Source: a virus
Length of the DNA: 24,123 bases
Virus record (IMG/VR): IMGVR_UViG_3300005534_000047
Location: 1 to 24,123 of that record
Strand: one strand, 5' to 3'
Shown one piece after another: positions 13,781-22,083 of this stretch. Below the pieces are notes generated by a model that saw nothing but the letters and a program-made list of their open reading frames with translations, searched no databases and had not been told where the DNA came from. The position numbers and the translations under genes are program-made. The first letter of the stretch is position 1, and each line of letters starts with the position of its first letter.

Positions 13781-16140
13781 GCATCCGACCTACTAGCGGA
13801 GCCAATACAAAGACGGCGGCGCGCTCTGCGACGGCCACTGGGCAGCCGCAAGATCAGTCGTTCGCGCCGACCTACGGCGACGCCGGCGGTTTTTACGGGC
13901 ACGTCCAATCGCTCGACGATAACGCCAACACCTGGCAGGGCGCGCTCCAGGGCGTCGGCGAGGTGGCCGGCGGCATTCTGGGCGCCGTTGCCGGCGGTCC
14001 CGCCGGCGGCTTGGCCGGCGCGCGCCTGGGCTTTGGCCTGGGCGGCTACGCCGGCAGTGCCATCGATCCGTCGAACGCAAATTACAAACTGCCGTCGGGC
14101 TATCACCTGGATTCAAACGGCCAATTGGTGGCGCCATTGAACGGCAACGACCCGAGCCAGATCGCGACCGACGCTGCGGCGGCGGCATCGCGGCAGGGCG
14201 CGGCAGCCGCCGGGGCTGTGGCCAGCGGAACAAACGGCAGCGGCAGCAGTGGGGCACCCATGGGCAGCTACGACACGTCCTCGCTGAACGGGATCGCCCA
14301 GGAGGCTTTCGGCTACGGCGCGCAAAACCGCGACTGGTTGATGAACCAGAATCAGACCGCGCAGGGCTACTACAACCCGGCGGCCAGTCAGTATCAGCAG
14401 CTTTTCGGTGCCGACGGTTCCCTGTCGAACCCCGGCCAGGGCGAGCAGGCTTTCAGCCAAGTCGGCCAGAACATCCTGAACCCGACCGACATCCAGAATT
14501 TCTACGGCCAGGCCGCGCCGGGGCTCTCGCAGCCGGGCGCGGGTCAGCAGGCGTATTCGCAGGTCGCGCCGTACCTCCAGCAGCAGGGCAGCTTCGAGGG
14601 GCAGGCCGGCGCCTACCAGGGCGCGCTCGCCGGTAACAACGCCGCCAGCAACTATTACGCCCAGAACGCGGGCGGCCTCGCGCAGCCGGGCTCGTTTGAA
14701 CAGTCGTACCAGGGCCTGAACAGCCAGCTTGCCCAGCCGGGCGCCGCCCAGAACTATTACAGCCAGAACGCGCGCCAGTTCGGCCAGCCGACGCAGGCCG
14801 CCCAGACTTTCGGCCAGACGCAAGGACAGCTCACGGGACCGAACGCGCTCCAGCAGGCATACGGCAGCCTGCAAAGCCAGTACGCGCAGCCGGGGCAGCT
14901 CCAGCAGCAGAGCGGCAACATCGCCGCCCAGCTTGGGAAGCCGGGCCAACTTGAGCAGTTCGCCGCCAGCGACGCCGCCGGCAACAACCCCTATTACGAC
15001 CAGCTCCGCACGCAGACGAACGCCGCGCTGGACCAGGAGTTCAACGCGGGCGGGAATTTCAACTCGGGCGCGCGCATGGCGGCGCTCGGCAAGGCGGACA
15101 GCAACCTGGCCGCCCAGCAGTACCAGCAAGAGGCCCAGCTCCAGGGGCAGGCCCAGCAGGCGACCAGCCAGCGGCTTGGTCAGCAACAGGGACTGTACGG
15201 CGCCGCCGACACCGAGGCGCTCCAGCGCATCGGATCGCAGGGCGAGCTCGCCGGGGCACTATCGGGCCAGAACCTGTCCTACCTCAACAGCGCCAACAGC
15301 CAGGCCCAGGGTGTCACGTCTGCACAACTTGCGCAGCTCGGACTGGGCGGGAACCTTGCGCAGAATGCGCAGCAGGACGCGTACGGCAACATCATGGCCC
15401 AGGGCAACCTGTCCCAGCAGGCCCAGCAGGACTACCTGAACCGCATCAACACCGGAGGCCAACTCGCACAGACCGCGCAGGCCGGCAACCTCGCCAACCT
15501 CACCGCCGGCGCGAACATCGGCCAGCAGTCGCAGTCGGACGCGATGGCGCGCTACCAGGCGCTGATCTCGGGCGGCATGCAGTCCCAGGCGGCCGGCCTG
15601 GCGAACACCTCGCTGGCGGGCCAATTGGCGAACCAGAGCACGCAGGCGCAGTTCAACCAGTACAACGACTTTTTGAACCAGGCCGGTCAGGCCCAGGCAC
15701 TTTCGCAGGGCCGCCAGCAGCTCGGCTACACCGACGCCTTCGGCCTTGGGAACGCGCAGGCGGGGTTGCAGCAGGGCTTCGCCACGAACGCCAGCGACGC
15801 CTACGCGCAGATGATCAACGCCGGGATGGGGGCGCAAGTCAACGCGCTGGGGCTCTCCATGCAGCAGCAGCAGGCGCAGCAGGCGTATCAACTGGCGATG
15901 CTGGGGCTGGGGGTCAAGGGCTACAGCGCCTTGTTCCCGAATGGGTTCCCGGGCGGCGGTGGCGGCGGCGGCGGAACGCCCAACGTGAGCTTGCCTGGCT
16001 CCGCTGTGCCGGGTGCGTCGACCGATACCACCTACACCCCGGGCACCGACTACGGCCCCGGCACGACCGGAATCGACACCAGCGGCGACGGGCAGATCGA
16101 TCCGAGCCTGACGCCCGACAACCCATTCGGGACTGGCTAA
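13777..16140 (+). CDS. Large Gln/Ala/Gly-rich repetitive protein, probable ejection protein
   Basis: The start is the ATG at 13777 (ATGA overlap, AAGGGA upstream), giving 787 residues; upstream codons in the same frame only shadow the preceding gene. Residues 58-93 form a glycine-zipper-like hydrophobic segment able to enter membranes (GEVAGGILGAVAGGPAGG). Imperfect repeats with QPG and YYxQNA follow. The second half is helical and Gln-rich, including NPYYDQLRTQTNAALDQEF. Near residue 725 there is a run of glycines, then a Thr/Pro/Gly-rich tail. Proteins after gp4 and gp10 in P22-like phages are ejected with DNA to build a channel across the envelope; this gene fits that place. No lytic enzyme motif is seen. 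Confidence 0.65.
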   Translation: MSIRPTSGANTKTAARSATATGQPQDQSFAPTYGDAGGFYGHVQSLDDNANTWQGALQGVGEVAGGILGAVAGGPAGGLAGARLGFGLGGYAGSAIDPSNANYKLPSGYHLDSNGQLVAPLNGNDPSQIATDAAAAASRQGAAAAGAVASGTNGSGSSGAPMGSYDTSSLNGIAQEAFGYGAQNRDWLMNQNQTAQGYYNPAASQYQQLFGADGSLSNPGQGEQAFSQVGQNILNPTDIQNFYGQAAPGLSQPGAGQQAYSQVAPYLQQQGSFEGQAGAYQGALAGNNAASNYYAQNAGGLAQPGSFEQSYQGLNSQLAQPGAAQNYYSQNARQFGQPTQAAQTFGQTQGQLTGPNALQQAYGSLQSQYAQPGQLQQQSGNIAAQLGKPGQLEQFAASDAAGNNPYYDQLRTQTNAALDQEFNAGGNFNSGARMAALGKADSNLAAQQYQQEAQLQGQAQQATSQRLGQQQGLYGAADTEALQRIGSQGELAGALSGQNLSYLNSANSQAQGVTSAQLAQLGLGGNLAQNAQQDAYGNIMAQGNLSQQAQQDYLNRINTGGQLAQTAQAGNLANLTAGANIGQQSQSDAMARYQALISGGMQSQAAGLANTSLAGQLANQSTQAQFNQYNDFLNQAGQAQALSQGRQQLGYTDAFGLGNAQAGLQQGFATNASDAYAQMINAGMGAQVNALGLSMQQQQAQQAYQLAMLGLGVKGYSALFPNGFPGGGGGGGGTPNVSLPGSAVPGASTDTTYTPGTDYGPGTTGIDTSGDGQIDPSLTPDNPFGTG
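14422..14964 (+). repeat. Imperfect in-frame repeats in the Gln-rich protein
   Basis: The coding DNA repeats a unit of about 25-35 codons with the core pattern Q-P-G-x(2-3)-Q-x-Y and often YY-x-QNA. Examples are LSQPGAGQQAYSQ, LAQPGSFEQSYQG, LAQPGAAQNYYSQ, YAQPGQLQQQSG and LGKPGQLEQF. Roughly eight divergent copies are visible. This points to expansion by unequal exchange within the gene. Confidence 0.6.
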
Positions 16141-17874
16141 ATGGCGTCACTTCCCTACATCCAGCTACCGCAATCCCAGGCGCCGGCCATCATCGGCGAC
16201 ATCGGCGACACGCTGGTCAACGCCGCCCGCGCGAAGCAGGAGCGCGAACAGATGGCCGCGCGCAACCTGCTCGACCAGCAGCGCCTGGCGGCCGATCAGG
16301 CGCGGATGCGTGCCGAGGAGTCGCGCGCGCAGGCCGAGGAGCACCGCGCGGCAGCAGCGGAAGCTCGCCAGCAGCACCTGGACGAGGCTCAGCGTGCCGA
16401 AAGTGTTCGCGGCGGCCTGGAGGCGTTCCAGCAGCACATGATGGCCGGCGACCAGGCCGGCGCCGAGGCCATCGCGCAGGCCACGCCGGGGATGAAGGCC
16501 ACCCAGCGCGCGCTGGCCACGCCAGATCCCGGCGCTGCGCCGGCATCGCCGCAGGCGCCCACGCAGACGGCCGACATGAGCGATGCATCCTATGACGCCC
16601 AGAACCTGATGCGAACGCCGCAGCAGGGACCGAGCGACGTCATGGACCAGCAGCAACAGCAGGTCCAGCAGCAGGCCGCCGAGCGCGACCAGTACGCCCA
16701 GGCGCTCGCCGATCACCCCCGGCTGGTGGCCGAGCACGCGCAGCGGCTACAGGCGTTCCAGCAAGCCAAGCAGAACCCGGTGTACGACATCGAGACGCCA
16801 TACGGCAAGTCGACGTTTGACCTGGGGGCGGTGCGGCAGCACCAGCAGGCGCAGGCGCAGTCAGAATCGCAGGCGTACCCGCCGCAGTACCAACTGCGCT
16901 ACGCGGCTTTGCGCCAGGCTAGTGGCGACCCGCAGAAGGCAGACGCCGCCATTCAGCGCGCGATGCAGGAAGACCAGCACAAGCAGGAAATGAGCGACTT
17001 CCACATCCCGGCCGCCGAGCAGATCCGGCTGAAGGAGGCCGAGATCGCCGCGCGTCGCCACGCGGCCAAAGCCGGCGGCGCTGACGGCGGCGCCGGGCTG
17101 GGCGCGAATGCCGCCGAGCTGGCAAAGCGCATCGCCGCCGGCAACAACGGCCAGCCGCTGAGTCAGGCCGAGATGATTTCGGCCGCGACTGAGCTGGGCA
17201 TCCCGCTGGAGGCCAAGGCAGGCCGCGTCTCGCTGGCCACCATCGCCAAGGAGTCCCGATTCAACGCCGACAATGCCCGCAAGGACGCCAGCGGCCAAGG
17301 CGGCGCCACGGCCGACGTCAACAAGTGGGCGATCACGAACGGCATCGACGCGATCGGCAAGTCCCAGCGTGAACTGGGCGCGCTGCAAAAAGAGCTGACC
17401 GACAACGCGCACAACCCGTTGCAGCAGGCGCTCGCTGTTGAAAAGGCCGTCTCGGCGGCGCGTGGTGGCGCCGCCAGTCGGCAAGCGCTCGCATTGGCGC
17501 TGCAACACCTGGGCGGCTCGCTCGACAACGCGGAGGGCATCATCTCGAAGATCCGAAGCGGCGAACTGTCGCCAGGGCAGATGAAGAACTTCACCGACTT
17601 CGTCAACGGGCAGCTCGGCGCGGCCCAGCAGCAAGGCAAGGATGCGTACGACAACTATCAGAAGTACGTCGCGTCCCTTCCGCCGGAAAAGCAGCGCGCG
17701 GCGAAGGCCCAAGTGGGCCGCCTGTTCTCCGGGTTCCACGGATTCGGCGGGAAGGGTGGCGGCGGCGATATTGCCCACCACCCATCGACGGCGCCCATCG
17801 GCGAAATCAGGGTTCGGGCTGATGGCTCGAAGATTCGCAAGGTTGGTCCGAACCAATGGGAGCCGGTCCAGTGA
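16141..17874 (+). CDS. Coiled-coil Gln/Ala-rich protein, probable ejection protein
   Basis: The product has 577 residues and starts directly after the previous stop. Residues about 25-90 are a strongly charged coiled coil (AADQARMRAEESRAQAEEHR). Gln-rich helical segments follow, then an Ala/Gly linker and a second helical domain including LATIAKESRFNADNARKD and KAVSAARGGAASRQALALAL. The end has a Gly-rich stretch and a short basic tail, IRKVGPNQWEPVQ, resembling C-terminal tags seen on several phage internal proteins. It is likely packaged in the virion and ejected. A transglycosylase function was considered because of the KESRFN segment and not accepted. Confidence 0.62.
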   Translation: MASLPYIQLPQSQAPAIIGDIGDTLVNAARAKQEREQMAARNLLDQQRLAADQARMRAEESRAQAEEHRAAAAEARQQHLDEAQRAESVRGGLEAFQQHMMAGDQAGAEAIAQATPGMKATQRALATPDPGAAPASPQAPTQTADMSDASYDAQNLMRTPQQGPSDVMDQQQQQVQQQAAERDQYAQALADHPRLVAEHAQRLQAFQQAKQNPVYDIETPYGKSTFDLGAVRQHQQAQAQSESQAYPPQYQLRYAALRQASGDPQKADAAIQRAMQEDQHKQEMSDFHIPAAEQIRLKEAEIAARRHAAKAGGADGGAGLGANAAELAKRIAAGNNGQPLSQAEMISAATELGIPLEAKAGRVSLATIAKESRFNADNARKDASGQGGATADVNKWAITNGIDAIGKSQRELGALQKELTDNAHNPLQQALAVEKAVSAARGGAASRQALALALQHLGGSLDNAEGIISKIRSGELSPGQMKNFTDFVNGQLGAAQQQGKDAYDNYQKYVASLPPEKQRAAKAQVGRLFSGFHGFGGKGGGGDIAHHPSTAPIGEIRVRADGSKIRKVGPNQWEPVQ

Positions 17875-19451
17875 CCGATGAAGAAGTAGCAGCCGGCGGA
17901 TTCAAGCCGCTTCCGGCACACCTCACCGACGACGACGTGGCGGCGGGCGGATTCACGACCGCGCCGGCTGCGCCGCCGGTCGCGCAGAAGGGAGCCCTAC
18001 GTCGCGCATGGGACTGGGTTACCGACACTGGTGGCGAGTCCGTGATTCCAAGCAACAAGCCGTTGCCTGTCGATTCGCCTGAGTACAAGGCGGCGTACGA
18101 GCACGCGCGCACCGCGACCAGAAAGCAACTGTCCGAGGAGGCCAACCCGGTCGCGAATGACTGGATCGCCCAGAACGTCATCGGCGGTGTGGCCGGCGGT
18201 GCCGCCGGCCGTCTTGTCGCCCCAGCGGCGACCAGGCTTCTGGGCCCCCTGGCACGGTTCGCCACCAACGCCACGGAGGGCGCGGTGTCGAGCAAGGTGC
18301 AGGGCGGCGATGCACTCACGGGCGCATTGATTGGTACGGCGACCGCCGTTCCGTCGGTGGTATCAGCGGGCGCGAAAGCGGCGCGGACGGCCTTGCGGAA
18401 TCCGCAGGGCGAGATCGGGCGGACGATTCGCGCCCTCGACGAAGCCAAGGCCAGCGGCATCACCAAAGACCCGACGTTCAAGGCTCTGCCGAAGGGCGCC
18501 GAAGGCTTCAATCAGGCCGCCAGCGAGGCCGAAGAGAAGCTCGCCAGCCACAACGAACAGCTTCTGAAGCAGGCCCGCAAGGACTACGGCGACTCGCTGG
18601 ATCAGGTGCTCAAGGACCACGCGGACCGACCCCATGTGGTTTCAGAGACGCACAACGCCCTAAATCAGATGGAGGCAGAAAACAGCGTCAACGGCGAAAC
18701 GATCAACGACAACCTGGCCAAGGCCATCAACAAGACGCGTCGGATGCTGACGATCGACACGAACGAAATAGACCGCGCACACCTTGCGGCCACTGGAAAC
18801 GTTCGGACGCTTAGGCGACCAGAGGTGAAGGTGGGCGACCTGATGAAGGTCAAGCGCGCCGTCGCCGATCTCGCCGAATACGGCATCCCGGCGACCCCGG
18901 AGACGCGGCCCTATCGGATCATCGATAAGACGATCGCGCGTGAACTGGAGACAATCGACCCGCGCGTGGCCGAGATGAACAAGAAGTACGCCGCCACCAT
19001 GGGCCAACTCGAAGAGTCGAACGACATTTTGTATGGTTCGCAAAACCCAGACGTGGTGCGGTCGACGTCGAAGCAGAAACGCGCGCGAGGGCTACTCGGC
19101 CGCGTTGGCGACTCCACCCAGGCCGCCACGCTCGCCCGCGATGACATCGAACGGCTGAAGGAACTGGACCCGGCGTACAAGCAGGCGATCGCGCCCGTCG
19201 AGGCAAAGAAGGCGATCGAACGCACGCGGTTCGGCCTGCCGCACGTCTCGCGGCGAATCGAACACCTCCCGTTCGCGTTCGCGCAACAGAACCTCGACGC
19301 CCTTGGTGCACGCGTGGCCGATCCGATCCTCGGGCGCCTGGCCGGCGCCGAAGCCAAGTCGCCGTCGGCGGCGATGCAGCTATTCAATGCGGCACGAGAG
19401 CAGCGGCGCCGCGACGCGGAAGCAGCCGCGAGACTTCAAGGAGGCATGTAA
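17871..19451 (+). CDS. Third large internal/ejection-type protein with membrane segment
   Basis: I prefer the GTG at 17871: it overlaps the previous stop (GTGA) and GGGAG lies eight bases upstream; an ATG at 17856 in the same frame would add five residues. The product has 526 residues. It opens with a duplicated motif (DEEVAAGGF at 3-11, DDDVAAGGF at 20-28). A glycine-zipper segment (VIGGVAGGAAGRLVAP) and hydrophobic stretches occupy roughly residues 100-165, and a long helical, charged body follows. The C-terminus is Arg/Ala-rich. It completes a set of three proteins in the position of P22 gp7, gp20 and gp16. No enzyme motif is visible. Confidence 0.62.
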   Translation: MTDEEVAAGGFKPLPAHLTDDDVAAGGFTTAPAAPPVAQKGALRRAWDWVTDTGGESVIPSNKPLPVDSPEYKAAYEHARTATRKQLSEEANPVANDWIAQNVIGGVAGGAAGRLVAPAATRLLGPLARFATNATEGAVSSKVQGGDALTGALIGTATAVPSVVSAGAKAARTALRNPQGEIGRTIRALDEAKASGITKDPTFKALPKGAEGFNQAASEAEEKLASHNEQLLKQARKDYGDSLDQVLKDHADRPHVVSETHNALNQMEAENSVNGETINDNLAKAINKTRRMLTIDTNEIDRAHLAATGNVRTLRRPEVKVGDLMKVKRAVADLAEYGIPATPETRPYRIIDKTIARELETIDPRVAEMNKKYAATMGQLEESNDILYGSQNPDVVRSTSKQKRARGLLGRVGDSTQAATLARDDIERLKELDPAYKQAIAPVEAKKAIERTRFGLPHVSRRIEHLPFAFAQQNLDALGARVADPILGRLAGAEAKSPSAAMQLFNAAREQRRRDAEAAARLQGGM

Positions 19452-19876
19452 TGGCGTACAGCGGCAAGAGTGAACAGCGATTGGCGGCGTCTCTCAGCTA
19501 CAAGGGCGCCACCGGCACCCTCGACAGTTCCAATGTGAAAGGACCACGCGACATGGGCAACAACGGACCAAGCCGACTTGTCGGCAGCATGAGCACCCCC
19601 GGCCGCAACAGCGACGGCATCGGCAAGCGCGGCCTCTACGCGCAGACGGTCAGCGGCACCGCCTCGGGCGTCACCGGCCCCATGTCGGGCAACGGCTACC
19701 CGAGCGGCCCGAAGTGGAAGCGCGCCATGGAGCCCGGCGAGTTCAAGCCCGGCAACTACGCGCAGGCCAAGAACACAACCCGCATGACGCCCGGCAAGGG
19801 CGACAAGTCGACGGTCATGAAGTCCACCGGCACCACGCCGAAGGCTCTACGCGGGGGCGGCCGTGGCCCTCGGTAA
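19451..19876 (+). CDS. Small basic Gly/Ser/Thr-rich protein
   Basis: This encodes 141 residues, basic and rich in Gly, Ser, Thr, Lys and Pro, with little predicted secondary structure and no recognised domain. A near-perfect AAGGAGG at 19438-19444 precedes the start. The ATG overlaps the preceding stop by one base. The end is strongly basic (RGGGRGPR). Such proteins may bind nucleic acid or be minor virion parts; neither is shown. Confidence 0.65.
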   Translation: MAYSGKSEQRLAASLSYKGATGTLDSSNVKGPRDMGNNGPSRLVGSMSTPGRNSDGIGKRGLYAQTVSGTASGVTGPMSGNGYPSGPKWKRAMEPGEFKPGNYAQAKNTTRMTPGKGDKSTVMKSTGTTPKALRGGGRGPR

Positions 19877-20090
19877 GGCGCAGTTCGGCGCGATGAAGCA
19901 CCGGGACGCGCGCAAGTTCACCGGCATTGTCGGACGCCAGTCCGCGAAGATCAGCGGAAAACAGGGCATCCACCATCACCCGCAGATGGCCCAGCTTGGC
20001 GAGGGACTGGCGGGCGGCATGACGATCGAGAAGGGACCGTACACCCCGCCGGCGCCGCCCGCGCCGGGAACCCCGTTCGGAAAGAAGTGA
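19863..20090 (+). CDS. Small basic unknown protein
   Basis: This encodes 75 residues starting at a GTG inside the end of the preceding gene (14-base overlap). The N-terminal half is basic and helical (FGAMKHRDARKFTGIVGRQ), then an HHH cluster and a Pro-rich tail (YTPPAPPAPGTPFGKK). No family is recognised. It is packed in the same direction between two other small genes, which supports it as a real gene. Confidence 0.55.
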   Translation: MALGKAQFGAMKHRDARKFTGIVGRQSAKISGKQGIHHHPQMAQLGEGLAGGMTIEKGPYTPPAPPAPGTPFGKK

Positions 20091-20094
20091 CGTG

Positions 20095-20529
20095 ATGCTT
20101 GATGCAGCGACAAACCGACCAGTCGTAATCGCCAAGGGCAAGCTGTCTCCGACGGACAACGAAACCGGCGGGGCCATCGGGCCGCCAGCCAGCGGCGCGA
20201 CGATCACCCTGTACGACAGTTCGAAGGACTACGGAAATTTGAACCTGCCCGCCGCCGGGCCGCCGTTCTCGCGCATCGTCCTGACGATCAACTCGTCGGC
20301 CGACGGCGCGGCCAGCGGAATCGTCTTCTCTGAAGCGATGGACGGCGTCAATTTCGACACGGCGGCGACCGCCAGCTACACGACCGCCAGCGGCCTGTCG
20401 ACCTTCGATTTCCTGGTCCGGTCGCAGGGCGCGGCGCTCAAGCTGACCTATCAGAACAGCGCGAACACGCTGACCGTGTGGCGCTTCGTGCTCACCGGGA
20501 TCATCGGAGACCGCAACCCAGGCGCGTAA
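20095..20529 (+). CDS. Small beta-rich virion-type protein
   Basis: The protein has 144 residues from the ATG at 20095; GTG at 20092 is a possible start one codon earlier. It is beta-rich (IVLTINSSADGAASGIVFSE, then FLVRSQGAALKLTYQNSA), ends in a hydrophobic strand and has no catalytic motif. Similar compact beta-sandwich-like proteins are common among tail fibre or decoration components. No family name is assigned. Confidence 0.6.
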   Translation: MLDAATNRPVVIAKGKLSPTDNETGGAIGPPASGATITLYDSSKDYGNLNLPAAGPPFSRIVLTINSSADGAASGIVFSEAMDGVNFDTAATASYTTASGLSTFDFLVRSQGAALKLTYQNSANTLTVWRFVLTGIIGDRNPGA

Positions 20530-20532
20530 AGC

Positions 20533-21345
20533 ATGTCGACGTACCAGAAATTCCCGTCATCGGTCACGGCACCGACGCATTACACCAACTCCCCATCGTC
20601 TGTGTTCGTGCCGCTGACGAACTACACGAACCTGCCGGCGGTCGGTGCGCCTCCCGGAACGGCGTCCGCTTGGCTCGACGGGCAAGACATCAACCTGTCC
20701 GGCAACGCCGGCATCAACGACACCGACCCGATCGGAACCTGGAAAAACAAGGGCAGTCGAGGATCGGCGCTCGACGTGCTCCAAGCCGTCGGCGCAAACA
20801 AGCCGCTGTTCGCCAAGGTCGCATCGGCCGGCAAGATCAACAACCTCTCCGCCGTGCGGTTCAACGGTACGTCAACGTTCATGCGGTCGGCGACCATTTC
20901 CGACGCCGCGCAGCCCAACATATTTGCCATCGTCGCCATGTCGACCGTTGTCAACGACGCGACCAACAGAGTCGTGGTCGACGGCGCGGTCAACGCGAAG
21001 TTTCACGAAATCTACAAGAGCACCACCGGCCTGATTTCGATGTACGGCGGCAATGCGCTGTCATCCGCCGTCAACTGGCAGGCGAACAAATACAGCCAGC
21101 TCAACGCGACATTCAACGGCGCCTCGTCAATCCTCCACGCCGACAAGACGAGTATCGCCAGCGGCAACGCCGGGACAAACGTGATTAGCGGCATCACCGT
21201 CGGGAGCGACGCTGTCAGCGCCGAGTTCTGGTCGGGAGACATCGTCGAGGTTCTGCTCTACCTGTCGGCCGATGCCGCACTCCCGACGCTCGCGAGCATC
21301 GAGGCTTACTTCGACGCGAAATACGGGTCGTCATGGCCCCAGTGA
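20533..21345 (+). CDS. Concanavalin-like (LamG-type) lectin-fold virion protein
   Basis: The protein has 270 residues. After a 40-residue Thr/Pro-rich N-terminus, residues about 45-265 follow a concanavalin A-like/LamG pattern: AWLDGQDINLS, then IGTWKNKGSRGSALD, KINNLSAVRFNGTSTFMRS, IFAIVAMSTVVND, a long mid-section, and the closing strand-helix EFWSGDIVEVLLYLS plus a helix with IEAYFDAKYG. Domains of this kind often bind carbohydrate in phage tail or capsid proteins. Receptor binding or surface attachment is plausible but unproven. Confidence 0.65.
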   Translation: MSTYQKFPSSVTAPTHYTNSPSSVFVPLTNYTNLPAVGAPPGTASAWLDGQDINLSGNAGINDTDPIGTWKNKGSRGSALDVLQAVGANKPLFAKVASAGKINNLSAVRFNGTSTFMRSATISDAAQPNIFAIVAMSTVVNDATNRVVVDGAVNAKFHEIYKSTTGLISMYGGNALSSAVNWQANKYSQLNATFNGASSILHADKTSIASGNAGTNVISGITVGSDAVSAEFWSGDIVEVLLYLSADAALPTLASIEAYFDAKYGSSWPQ

Positions 21346-21356
21346 GCGGAGTCGCA

Positions 21357-21632
21357 ATGAGCACCATCGCCGCCGTCAAAGGAACGACGACCCAGTCTTG
21401 TACGCCGTCCATTCTGGCTCAGGTAACGCCGACAGCGCATGTGTGGACCAGCATCGGATCGCCCGGCGTCGTCGTGACGAAGGACCACAAGAGCGCCGAA
21501 CTTCAGTCGGGCACGGTGTACCAGTTTCCGACGGGAAGCACTGACACGCAGATGGCCCTATTGTCTGACGTCGCGCAGAACGTCGACTACCAGGAGCTGG
21601 CAAAGCCTGTTGGTTCGGTGGTCAGGACATGA
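21357..21632 (+). CDS. Small beta-rich unknown protein
   Basis: From the ATG at 21357, which has GGAG five bases upstream, the product has 91 residues. An ATG at 21333 in frame would add eight residues and overlap the lectin-like gene, with a poorer ribosome site. The protein is polar and beta-rich (PTAHVWTSIGSPGVVVTKDH) with no recognised domain. Its stop overlaps the next start (ATGA). Confidence 0.58.
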   Translation: MSTIAAVKGTTTQSCTPSILAQVTPTAHVWTSIGSPGVVVTKDHKSAELQSGTVYQFPTGSTDTQMALLSDVAQNVDYQELAKPVGSVVRT

Positions 21633-21838
21633 GCTCCCACGACTGGAAATCTGTCATCCTGGTCGCCATCGGTGCGGGCCTCGCGGCATCCGCCGGTTTC
21701 AGTCATTGCGACGACAAACTGCTGTTTGTCGCCGTGGTGATCATCAGCGGCGCGCGGGGCATGAGCGTCCCGGGCGTGTCGCGCGATCCAGCTTCTCGCA
21801 CTCGCATTACTGATTCACCCAATGGAGGAAAGTCGTGA
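21629..21838 (+). CDS. Small membrane protein, holin candidate
   Basis: This encodes 69 residues with two hydrophobic segments, about residues 8-24 (SVILVAIGAGLAASAGF) and 31-44 (LLFVAVVIISGARG), separated by a short loop with SHCDDK and followed by a polar tail. Two membrane spans in a small protein just before endolysin-type genes fit a class II holin, but the second segment is short. It is translationally coupled on both sides (ATGA and GTGA overlaps). Confidence 0.55.
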   Translation: MSSHDWKSVILVAIGAGLAASAGFSHCDDKLLFVAVVIISGARGMSVPGVSRDPASRTRITDSPNGGKS

Positions 21839-22083
21839 GCAGCACCGAAGACACCCCCGTTGAAATCCCCACCGCCACCCTGTCCGCCAACCGGCCGATC
21901 GTGATGGCCGTGCTGAATGCGGCGACCGCCCTGCGCGGGACCTGCGACCGCCTTGCGGCCATCGGCCATGATGTCCGCGTGGCAACCGAGCCCGTTGCGT
22001 CGGCGACATTGCATCGGCTGGCGGACGCGTTCGCCGAGATCAAAACCATCGGCGAGACCGCCGAAAAGGAGATTCGACCATGA
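21835..22083 (+). CDS. Small helical unknown protein of the lysis block
   Basis: This encodes 82 residues from a GTG start preceded by GGAGG. The protein is acidic at the start and then helical (IVMAVLNAATALRGTCDRLA, then ATLHRLADAFAEIKTIG). No transmembrane segment or motif is seen. It overlaps its neighbours by four bases at each end and shares their transcript, so a link to lysis or virion assembly is only positional. Confidence 0.58.
   Translation: MSSTEDTPVEIPTATLSANRPIVMAVLNAATALRGTCDRLAAIGHDVRVATEPVASATLHRLADAFAEIKTIGETAEKEIRP

Noticed and set aside
14113-15186. 357-residue minus-strand open frame opposite the Gln-rich protein
   Set aside because: Leu/Arg/Val-rich antisense shadow of the CAG/GCC repeats, with no domain pattern.
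17164-17345. Lytic transglycosylase motif (KESRFN) in the second ejection-type protein
   Set aside because: The Glu-Ser is present, but the following GLMQ-type segment and catalytic-domain context are missing.
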